Source: Bacteroidetes bacterium UBA4408
GTDB taxonomy: Bacteria > Bacteroidota > Bacteroidia > UBA4408
Direction of reading: 5' to 3'
Length of the DNA: 6,311 bases
Assembly: GCA_002389785.1 (NCBI GenBank)
Contig: DGQS01000246.1
Span: 1 to 6,311 of the forward strand
The notes below the pieces were generated by a model. It ran no database searches, had not been told where the DNA came from, and saw only the letters and a program-made list of their open reading frames with translations. Positions 1 through 4,975 of this stretch are shown here, piece by piece. Position 1 is the stretch's first letter, and every line of letters starts with the position of its first letter. The position numbers were made by a program, and so were the translations under genes.

Positions 1-6
1 ATTTTG
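1..6 (+). promoter_or_regulatory. Possible truncated -7 promoter element of the TPR gene
   Basis: The first six bases, ATTTTG, match the last six positions of the Bacteroidota -7 consensus TAnnTTTG. They lie 20 nt before the ATG at 27, a usual distance. The TA half and any -33 element would lie outside the window, so this is a weak call. Confidence 0.25.
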
Positions 7-26
7 CACCTCAATTTTTAAAAACA

Positions 27-707
27 ATGGCACAAGAAAAAGACGAAGTACTAGTTGATGTTCAGGAAGTTTACAGTAAAACTGAGCGTTATATTGAAGA
101 AAATAAACGAAGCCTTGCCGTTATCGTTATTGGTATAGTTGTAATTATAGCAGGTTATTTTGCCTGGGATAAATTATACATTGGCCCTAAAGAGATTGAT
201 GCGCAGAAGGAAATGTTTATGGCTGAGAAATATTTTGAAAAGGATTCAATCGACAAAGCTATTAACGGAGACGGTAATTTTAAAGGCTTTAAATACATCA
301 TTGATGAATATGGCTTTACAAAGGCCGAAAACCTAGCACATTATTACCTTGGTATTTGTTATTTAAAGAAGGGTGAATACCAAAATGCGATTGATCAATT
401 GAATGAATTTGAATGCGATGATCAAGTGGTTGGTCCAATTGCCGTAGGTGCTATTGGTGATGCTAACATGGAATTAGGAAAAGCAGAAGAAGCAATTTCG
501 TATTACTTGAAAGCTGCCAAGTTGAGAGAAAATAAATTTACTACTCCTATTTATTTAATGAAAGCAGGATTGGCTTATGAAGATCAAAAAAACTATACCA
601 ACGCAGTGAAAATATACGAGCAATTGAAATCTGATTATGCTGAAACTGCCGAAGGAAGAGAAGTTGATAAATACTTAGCAAGAGCAAAAGCACTGGCAGG
701 TGCATAA
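27..707 (+). CDS. Membrane-anchored tetratricopeptide repeat (TPR) protein
   Basis: This 226-residue protein has a charged N-terminus (residues 1-28), one hydrophobic helix (about 29-47, rich in V and I) and a soluble C-terminal part carrying TPR-like helical hairpins. Three repeats can be read: about 102-129 (AHYYLGICYLKKGEYQNAI), 136-167 (GDANMELGKAEEAISYYLKA) and 173-205 (LMKAGLAYEDQKNYTNAVKIY). The helix ends about residue 47 with no lipobox or signal cleavage motif, so it is probably a signal anchor, with a short cytoplasmic tail and the TPRs in the periplasm. That layout recalls YfgM-type ancillary proteins. TPRs bind other proteins, so a scaffolding or envelope-quality role is inferred, and no partner is visible. 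The ATG at 27 follows an A-rich leader (TTTTTAAAAACA) typical of the phylum. A strong hairpin terminator follows, so it is separated from ribH. A TPR gene next to ribH is, from memory, common in Bacteroidota. Confidence 0.85.
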   Translation: MAQEKDEVLVDVQEVYSKTERYIEENKRSLAVIVIGIVVIIAGYFAWDKLYIGPKEIDAQKEMFMAEKYFEKDSIDKAINGDGNFKGFKYIIDEYGFTKAENLAHYYLGICYLKKGEYQNAIDQLNEFECDDQVVGPIAVGAIGDANMELGKAEEAISYYLKAAKLRENKFTTPIYLMKAGLAYEDQKNYTNAVKIYEQLKSDYAETAEGREVDKYLARAKALAGA

Positions 708-726
708 TACCTGTTATGGATACTTT

Positions 727-766
727 AAAATCGTTAATAGTAAATTCTGTTAACGATTTTTTTTTT
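727..766 (+). terminator. Rho-independent terminator of the TPR gene
   Basis: AAAATCGTTAA (727-737) is the exact reverse complement of TTAACGATTTT (750-760), giving an 11-bp stem with a 12-nt loop. It runs straight into an unbroken T tract (757-766). It begins 19 nt after the TPR stop codon. Confidence 0.85.
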
Positions 767-817
767 GCGCTAAATCAGGCGTAAAACAATCGTTTTTAGA
801 TAAAATTAAGGTGTTGG

Positions 818-878
818 GTATGAATCTTTATGTAATTGCTAGTGTGATGCATAGATAGCAATAAATCACCCTTCATAC
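818..878 (+). other. Nested inverted repeat upstream of ribH, role unknown
   Basis: Two perfect 7-bp arms nest inside each other. GTATGAA (818-824) pairs with TTCATAC (872-878), and ATTGCTA (835-841) pairs with TAGCAAT (856-862) around a 14-nt loop. No T tract follows, so it is not a terminator. It does not resemble an FMN riboswitch. It lies upstream of the candidate ribH -7 element at 910-917, so it would be an upstream DNA site, or an RNA structure only if transcription starts further back. In AT-rich DNA two 7-bp arms could arise by chance. Confidence 0.3.
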
Positions 879-909
879 ATGCAAGTCTTTTCATTAAAAA
901 AATTATTCT

Positions 910-917
910 TAATTCTG
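910..917 (+). promoter_or_regulatory. Candidate -7 promoter element of ribH
   Basis: TAATTCTG matches TAnnTTTG at five of the six defined positions and ends 24 nt before the ribH ATG. No TTG-type -33 element sits at the usual distance, so support is moderate to weak. Since a terminator lies at 727-766, ribH needs its own promoter somewhere between 767 and 941. Confidence 0.35.
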
Positions 918-941
918 CATTCTTAAAACTTAATATTAAAA

Positions 942-1433
942 ATGGCCTCTTCTTTAAAAAATCTATCTGTGCATGATGCTTCAAAAGTACCTTCTGCAAA
1001 AAAAATGCGTTTTGGAATCGTAGTTTCCGAATGGAATGAAGAAATTACGGAAGCATTAGCTGATGGATGCATGCATGCCTTACTTGAACACGGTGCGCTT
1101 GCTAAAAACATCATTAAAACATACGTTCCGGGAAGTTTTGAATTAAGCTTAGGAGCGCAATGGATGGCAGAAAACAAAGATATTGATGCCGTTATTTGCC
1201 TTGGATGTGTTATACAAGGAGAAACCAGGCATTTTGATTTTATTTGCGATGCCGTTGCCAACGGAATTACTGCAGTAAGTATGAAATATAACAAACCGGT
1301 AATTTTTGGAGTACTTACACCGAATACTCAAAAGCAGGCTTATGAACGCAGTGGCGGGAAGCATGGAAACAAAGGTGTTGAAGCTGCAATTACGGCGATT
1401 AAAATGCTGGGATTACAAGCTGAATTAGCATAA
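942..1433 (+). CDS. ribH: 6,7-dimethyl-8-ribityllumazine synthase
   Basis: RibH condenses 5-amino-6-ribitylamino-uracil with 3,4-dihydroxybutanone 4-phosphate to make lumazine, the penultimate step of riboflavin synthesis. It acts in the cytoplasm, as a pentamer or a 60-subunit capsid. The 163 residues contain all family landmarks: SEWNEEIT (29-36), VPGSFEL (62-68), GCVIQGETRHFDF (88-100) with the expected catalytic His97, FGVLTPNTQ (122-130) and AYERSGGKHGNKGVEAA (133-149), with Arg136 in the usual phosphate-binding place. Trp31 replaces the Phe most common in the ring-stacking position; Trp is known there in some lumazine synthases such as Brucella RibH2. About 20 residues precede the first conserved strand (MRFGIVVSE), giving a longer N-terminus than some homologues. 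The ATG at 942 follows an A-rich leader. The internal ATG for Met22 is less likely, because 163 residues fits the family. No other rib gene is adjacent, so the pathway is scattered, and no FMN riboswitch is visible upstream. Confidence 0.97.
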   Translation: MASSLKNLSVHDASKVPSAKKMRFGIVVSEWNEEITEALADGCMHALLEHGALAKNIIKTYVPGSFELSLGAQWMAENKDIDAVICLGCVIQGETRHFDFICDAVANGITAVSMKYNKPVIFGVLTPNTQKQAYERSGGKHGNKGVEAAITAIKMLGLQAELA

Positions 1434-1447
1434 ATCGTGTGTTCTTA

Positions 1448-1497
1448 AAGGCGAGTTTCTTTCATTATTAATTTCTACCACTCGCTTTCCTTTTTTT
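1448..1497 (+). terminator. Probable terminator after ribH
   Basis: AAGGCGAGT (1448-1456) pairs with ACTCGCTTT (1480-1488), including one G-T wobble. The loop is long (23 nt) and a run of seven Ts follows at 1491-1497. The GC-rich stem core and T run support a terminator, though the large loop makes it weaker than the others here. It ends 19 nt before the MATE start codon. Confidence 0.6.
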
Positions 1498-1516
1498 AGT
1501 TTAATAGTCAACCTGC

Positions 1517-2839
1517 ATGCAACAGTCAATCACCTACAAATCCATCTGGAATATTTCTTATCCCATTATTTTAGGGGGTGTTGCACAAACTATTGTAAAC
1601 GTGACCGATACGGCTTTTTTAGGTCGTGTAAGTGAAGTTGCACTCGGAGCATCGGCTATTGCCGGATTATTTTATGTTACTGTGTTTATGCTAGGTTTGG
1701 GATTTAGTATAGGAACACAAATAATTATTGCAAGATTTGATGGAGAAAATAATCACCGCGAAATAGGTAGGGTGCTCGATCACTCCATTTATTTTATGTT
1801 GCCTCTCGCATTGGTTTTATTTCTCTTTCTTAAACTGGTTTCACCTTGCTTGCTTACTTATTTTGTCAAATCTCCCGAAGTTTTACAAAGCAGTATTGTG
1901 TACATTGATAATCGTTCATGGGGCATCTTTTTTTCGTTTCTGGGACTTAGCATACGTTCATTTTTCATTGGTATTTCATCTACCCGAATTATAATTTATT
2001 CAACACTGGTTTCTGCAATCTCTAATTTTATACTCAATTATATTTTTGTGTTTGGAAAATTTGGATTTGCACCCATGGGTATTGCCGGCTCGGCTATGGC
2101 TAGTAGTATTTCGGAGATTGCTTATTTACTTTTTATTGTAGCTTACACCTTTAGTACGGTTGATCGAAAAAAGTATGGATTGTTTAATTTTTCAAAGCTG
2201 TCAGCTGAACGCATTCGGCATATTTTTGTTGTTGCTGCTCCTTCTATGTTTCAAACATTTATTGCAGTGTGGAGTTGGTTTGTGTTTTTTTTAATAGTAG
2301 AAAAAATGGGAGAGCAGCCCTTGGCAATCTCTAATTTGATTCGCAACATCTACATGATATTAATGATTCCTTTAATGGGATTTAGTTCGGCAACCAATAC
2401 CTTAGTAAGTAATTTAATAGGACAAGGAAGAAGCAATGAACTAAAGATTTTGATTAAAAAGATAGTTGTTTTATGCTTTGTTACCACATTAGCACTAACC
2501 TTGTTAAACTTAATACAACCACGTTTCACATTATCGATATTTACTAATGATGGCAATTTAATTGAAGCCACACTTGGATCATTATACGTAATCAGCGGAT
2601 CCTTGCTGTTGTTTTCAATAACGTCTGTTTTATTAAGTTCGGTATCGGGTTCCGGAAATACTTTAGCTTCATTAATCATTGAAGTGCTAACCATTGTATT
2701 TTATTTAATCGCTTCCTGGTATGTTGTCAAAGTATTGCGGCTGCGAATTGAATTGGTTTGGTGTGTAGAATATGTGTATTTTGTTTTAATGGGATGTTTG
2801 TCGCTTGTTTATCTAAGAAATAAATTACGAATCAAGTAA
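1517..2839 (+). CDS. MATE-family multidrug/cation antiporter
   Basis: This is a 440-residue polytopic inner-membrane protein, the usual length for MATE (multidrug and toxic compound extrusion) transporters. These use a Na+ or H+ gradient to export organic cations and other small molecules. About 12 hydrophobic segments can be read, in two pseudo-symmetric halves. The N-half has the typical opening (SYPIILGGVAQTIVNVTD, about 14-31, with Asp31), TAFLGRVSEVALGASAIAG (32-50) and GTQIIIARFDGENN (66-79). The C-half repeats the last motif as TLVSNLIGQGRSNE (295-308). A MGIAGSAMAS motif (187-196) ends the N-half. Substrate cannot be predicted; DinF/NorM-like is as far as the sequence goes. The stop codon at 2837-2839 is followed at once by the fmt ATG, so the two are probably co-transcribed and perhaps translationally coupled, with no evident functional link. 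The chosen ATG leaves only 16 residues before the first helix, as in the family. Confidence 0.93.
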   Translation: MQQSITYKSIWNISYPIILGGVAQTIVNVTDTAFLGRVSEVALGASAIAGLFYVTVFMLGLGFSIGTQIIIARFDGENNHREIGRVLDHSIYFMLPLALVLFLFLKLVSPCLLTYFVKSPEVLQSSIVYIDNRSWGIFFSFLGLSIRSFFIGISSTRIIIYSTLVSAISNFILNYIFVFGKFGFAPMGIAGSAMASSISEIAYLLFIVAYTFSTVDRKKYGLFNFSKLSAERIRHIFVVAAPSMFQTFIAVWSWFVFFLIVEKMGEQPLAISNLIRNIYMILMIPLMGFSSATNTLVSNLIGQGRSNELKILIKKIVVLCFVTTLALTLLNLIQPRFTLSIFTNDGNLIEATLGSLYVISGSLLLFSITSVLLSSVSGSGNTLASLIIEVLTIVFYLIASWYVVKVLRLRIELVWCVEYVYFVLMGCLSLVYLRNKLRIK

Positions 2840-3811
2840 ATGCAAAAGGAAGATTTAAGAATCATATTTATGGGTACTCCCGAATTTGCCGTACCCTCTT
2901 TAGAACTATTACTGGCAAATGGATATCGTGTTGTAGCTGTAATTACCGCTCCCGATAAGCCGGCCGGCCGTGGATTGCAGATGCAACAATCGGCTGTAAA
3001 ACAATGCGCATTAAAGCATCAGTTGCCGGTATTGCAACCACAAAATTTAAAAGATCCAATTTTTATATCCGAATTACAAAACCTTCGTGCTAATTTGCAA
3101 ATTGTAGTAGCTTTTAGAATGTTACCCGAACAAGTATGGAACATGCCGGCATTGGGAACATTTAATTTGCATGGCTCTTTGTTGCCCCAATACCGAGGAG
3201 CTGCACCAATTAACTGGGCTGTGATGAATGGAGAAAAAGAAACCGGTGTAACTACCTTTTTTTTACAACACGAAATTGATACAGGTAAAATAATTCATTC
3301 GGCTGTTTGTCCTATTGAAGAACACGATACAGCAGGAAGTGTACACGATAAGTTAATGAAATTAGGTGCTGATTTAGTACTTAAAACTACAGACGATATT
3401 TGCCAAGAACGTGTGGTGGCTGTTGAACAAAGGCAATTAATTAAAGGCGATACTTCTTTAAAATCAGCACCAAAAATTCATAAAATCGATTGTCGAATTC
3501 AATGGAATATGAGTGTGCAAAATGCAGTGAATAAAGTTCGAGGATTGAGTCCTTTTCCTACCGCTTTTGCTGAATTTACAAACGGTTCAGAAAGTATCTC
3601 TATAAAAATATTTGAAGCAAAAGCGGAGTCGGTTCAACACAATTATGCTGCAGGCAACATGCTTAGCGATTCAAAAACATACATAAAGGTGGCCTGTGTC
3701 GACGGATTTGTGCAATTGCTAAGAATTCAGCTTGCCGGTAAAAAGCAAATGAGTGTAGGGGATTTTCTACGCGGCTTTCAACTTTCGGGTTCTTGGAAAG
3801 CAATTGAATAA
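2840..3811 (+). CDS. fmt: Methionyl-tRNA formyltransferase
   Basis: Fmt moves a formyl group from 10-formyl-tetrahydrofolate to Met-tRNA(fMet), preparing the initiator tRNA for translation. The 323 residues match the family's usual length of about 310-320. The N-terminal Rossmann-like domain opens with LRIIFMGTPEFAVPSLELL (6-24), followed by APDKPAGRGL (37-46). The catalytic region is GTFNLHGSLLPQYRGAAPINWAVMNGE (106-132), with Asn109 and His111, and then TGVTTFFLQHEIDTG (135-149) with Asp147. This Asn-His-Asp triad is offset by three from the E. coli enzyme (Asn106, His108, Asp144). The tRNA-binding C-terminal domain follows, with APKIHKIDCRIQW (210-222) and VRGLSPFPTAF (233-243). The gene starts on the base after the MATE stop codon. 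No terminator lies directly behind it; the first is at 3965-3999, after 153 noncoding bases. Confidence 0.98.
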   Translation: MQKEDLRIIFMGTPEFAVPSLELLLANGYRVVAVITAPDKPAGRGLQMQQSAVKQCALKHQLPVLQPQNLKDPIFISELQNLRANLQIVVAFRMLPEQVWNMPALGTFNLHGSLLPQYRGAAPINWAVMNGEKETGVTTFFLQHEIDTGKIIHSAVCPIEEHDTAGSVHDKLMKLGADLVLKTTDDICQERVVAVEQRQLIKGDTSLKSAPKIHKIDCRIQWNMSVQNAVNKVRGLSPFPTAFAEFTNGSESISIKIFEAKAESVQHNYAAGNMLSDSKTYIKVACVDGFVQLLRIQLAGKKQMSVGDFLRGFQLSGSWKAIE

Positions 3812-3875
3812 TTGTTTAAACACTAATCGTAAACTATTGAAAATACAGATGTTTCAGCTATGTGTAATAGTAAAA

Positions 3876-3958
3876 AACTGCTGTGAGTTAGGTATAGTAA
3901 CCCATTCAAAATTGGTACTTTCTGTAAGTCAATGAACATAACCCTTACAGGAGCAGTT
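3876..3958 (+). ncRNA. Possible structured RNA or fmt 3' UTR element
   Basis: The gap behind fmt holds two stacked inverted repeats. An outer arm AACTGCT (3876-3882) pairs with AGCAGTT (3952-3958). An inner arm TCTGTAAG (3921-3928) pairs with CTTACAGG (3944-3951), counting one G-T wobble. The right-hand arms are directly adjacent, so the two stems could stack, leaving 3883-3920 as a side branch with a small 4-bp hairpin (3887-3890 with 3898-3901). Seven bases further on the 14-bp terminator begins. This could be a small RNA ending at that terminator, or a structured mRNA tail. I see no good promoter in 3812-3875 and recognise no known RNA family, so this is a hypothesis. Confidence 0.25.
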
Positions 3959-3964
3959 ATTAAC

Positions 3965-3999
3965 AAAAAATGCGATTTATCAACAAAATCGCATTTTTT
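3965..3999 (+). terminator. Strong 14-bp hairpin terminator between fmt and the HU gene
   Basis: AAAAAATGCGATTT (3965-3978) is the exact reverse complement of AAATCGCATTTTTT (3986-3999), with a 7-nt loop. An A tract on one side and a T tract on the other make it symmetric, so it could stop transcription from either direction. It separates fmt from HU and could end either the MATE-fmt transcript or a small RNA from the preceding stretch. Confidence 0.85.
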
Positions 4000-4033
4000 A
4001 GTGCTGTGAAGTAGGAGTGTATTGTAATTCCTC

Positions 4034-4041
4034 TAAATTTG
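4034..4041 (+). promoter_or_regulatory. -7 promoter element of the HU gene
   Basis: TAAATTTG is a perfect match to the Bacteroidota -7 consensus TAnnTTTG and lies just after the preceding terminator. It predicts a leader of roughly 45-50 nt, very AT-rich and ending in AAAACAAATTAAA before the ATG, as in strongly expressed genes of this phylum. No convincing -33 TTG is found 17-23 nt upstream. Confidence 0.6.
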
Positions 4042-4095
4042 CTCCTGTTCTAAACAATTAATTATTAATTTTTAACCATTTAAAAACAAATTAAA

Positions 4096-4377
4096 ATGAA
4101 CAAACAAGAACTAATTGAAGCTATGGCTTCAGACGCTAAGATGACAAAAGCAGATGCTAAAAAAGCATTAGATGCATTTGTAAACTGTACTTCTAAAGCT
4201 TTGAAAAAAGGCGATAGAGTTGCTTTAGTAGGTTTCGGATCTTTCTCAGTTGCTAAAAGAGAAGCTCGTAAAGGACGTAACCCACAAACAGGTAAAGAAA
4301 TTAAAATTGCAGCTAAAAAAGTTTGCAAATTTAAAGCTGGTTCTGAATTAGCAGAAATGGTGAACAAAGGAAAATAA
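4096..4377 (+). CDS. HU-family DNA-binding protein
   Basis: HU is a small dimeric nucleoid protein that bends DNA with little sequence preference. The 93 residues match the family length (about 90) across the whole sequence. The N-terminal helical part, MNKQELIEAMASDAKMTKADAKKALDAF (1-28), forms the dimer body. It is followed by VALVGFGSFSVAKREARKG (42-60) and the DNA-binding arm motif RNPQTGKEIKI (61-71). Pro63 is in the canonical place for the intercalating proline. The end, KVCKFKAGSELAEMV, corresponds to the usual KVPAFKPGKALK segment, with Cys77 where Pro is common. The gene is monocistronic: its own -7 element lies upstream and a strong terminator 21 nt downstream. HU and IHF subunits share this fold; the lack of IHF-specific features and the generic sequence favour HU. 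A gene order of fmt followed by HU is, from memory, seen in other Bacteroidota. Confidence 0.96.
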   Translation: MNKQELIEAMASDAKMTKADAKKALDAFVNCTSKALKKGDRVALVGFGSFSVAKREARKGRNPQTGKEIKIAAKKVCKFKAGSELAEMVNKGK

Positions 4378-4398
4378 TTAATTCCTCACCGAACACAT

Positions 4399-4426
4399 AA
4401 AAAGCCTCCGTTAACGGGGGCTTTTT
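4399..4426 (+). terminator. Rho-independent terminator of the HU gene
   Basis: AAAAAGCCTCCG (4399-4410) pairs with CGGGGGCTTTTT (4415-4426) around a TTAA tetraloop. The stem has 12 bp with one T-G wobble and a GC-rich core, and it begins 21 nt after the HU stop codon. This is the strongest terminator in the window. Confidence 0.95.
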
Positions 4427-4562
4427 AGTTTTCATAAGCTTGTTTGCAATAGCTTAAATCATTAATCAAAAGCAGGCGATAGCAATTCAATACAATTAAA
4501 TTAAAATTATCACTGGAGTTCTTTTGTGTAAGGTAAAGCATAGATTCGCAAATTGGAATGAA

Positions 4563-4570
4563 TAAATTTG
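4563..4570 (+). promoter_or_regulatory. Orphan -7-like element
   Basis: TAAATTTG fits TAnnTTTG exactly, but it lies 405 nt before the next gene and has no -33 TTG at a suitable distance (a TTG at 4553-4555 is too close). It could start a long leader or an unannotated RNA, or be a chance match in AT-rich DNA. Confidence 0.2.
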
Positions 4571-4770
4571 CATCTTGAAGTAAATTTTAAACATTGTATT
4601 TCTCTTATACTGTAATAGTCTTCGTACACTTTGTAAAATTATTAACTATGCCTCTTACTGATTAAGAAATAATAAACTATTTTGCATATCCGCTTTGGAT
4701 CTCAAATAAAATCAATAGCAAAAAAATAGTATTTAAATATGCGGCTAAAGAATTAAAATCAAAGGATATA

Positions 4771-4869
4771 AACCACAAAGGTCACAAAGAAATACAAAAT
4801 GGAAACTAAGAGGATTAAATAAAAAATAGCCATTGTGCGCTTAGTGCAAACTTTGTGCTCGTAGTGGTT
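4771..4869. repeat. Imperfect palindrome of CACAAAG-like heptamers
   Basis: The ends are inverted repeats: AACCACAAAGGTCACAAAG (4771-4789) matches the reverse complement of 4851-4869 at 15 of 19 positions. A nested pair lies inside, ACTAAG (4805-4810) with CTTAGT (4840-4845). Read on the minus strand, the right arm is a row of heptamers at 9-11-base spacing: CACTACG, CACAAAG, CACTAAG, CACAATG. The left arm carries CACAAAG twice, then degraded copies. The middle is AT-rich. From memory, dispersed intergenic palindromes ending in AACCACAAAG are frequent in Bacteroidota and some other phyla, so this is probably a decayed copy of such a non-coding element. No transposase or target-site duplication is seen. 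Confidence 0.65.
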
Positions 4870-4938
4870 AAGCTTCCTATTTTATAAAACTCGAATACAA
4901 AATAAAGCTCTATCTATTAATATAAATTGCATGTGTGG

Positions 4939-4946
4939 TACAATTG
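4939..4946 (+). promoter_or_regulatory. Candidate -7 element of the arginase-family gene
   Basis: TACAATTG matches TAnnTTTG at five of six defined positions and ends 29 nt before the ATG at 4976. A similar but shorter TATAAATTG lies at 4921-4929. There is no -33 element at the usual spacing, so support is weak. Confidence 0.35.
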
Positions 4947-4975
4947 CAGATAAACAAATAAACTATCGTAAATAA

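Larger units (their letters stand above)
4427..4975 (+). other. AT-rich gene-free stretch before the arginase-family gene
   Basis: About 550 bases have no credible coding sequence on either strand. The few ATGs (for example 4558, 4648 and 4799) open reading frames of only five to seven codons. I see no tRNA or recognised riboswitch; in particular I did not find the conserved parts of a guanidine-I (ykkC) element. It holds an isolated perfect TAAATTTG at 4563-4570, the CACAAAG palindrome at 4771-4869 and a candidate promoter at 4939-4946. The rest looks like unstructured AT-rich spacer. Confidence 0.6.

Noticed and set aside
767..941. FMN riboswitch upstream of ribH
   Set aside because: The conserved RFN-element boxes are not present; only simple inverted repeats are seen.
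923..1294. Minus-strand open frame of 123 codons across ribH
   Set aside because: It is antisense to the strongly supported ribH and shows no recognisable family motifs.
2350..2694. Minus-strand open frame inside the MATE gene
   Set aside because: It lies opposite a conserved membrane-protein gene, has no start context and shows no recognisable domain.
3814..3821. GTTTAAAC palindrome right after fmt as an operator or attachment site
   Set aside because: An isolated 8-base palindrome in AT-rich DNA is easily due to chance and nothing nearby supports a role.
3876..3958. Signal recognition particle 4.5S RNA
   Set aside because: The conserved GGAAG/AGCAGCC-type apical loop is absent, although AGCAG occurs by chance in one arm.
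4080..4367. Minus-strand open frame of 95 codons opposite HU
   Set aside because: It mirrors the HU gene, whose protein matches its family end to end; the apparent hydrophobicity is a by-product of the Lys/Ala codons on the other strand.
4771..4869. CRISPR array
   Set aside because: The repeated units are 7 bases long, imperfect, inverted rather than uniformly direct, and have no spacer-length intervals; no cas gene is present.
4427..4975. Guanidine riboswitch before the arginase-family gene
   Set aside because: I could not find the conserved ykkC core, so this offers no support for guanidine as the substrate.
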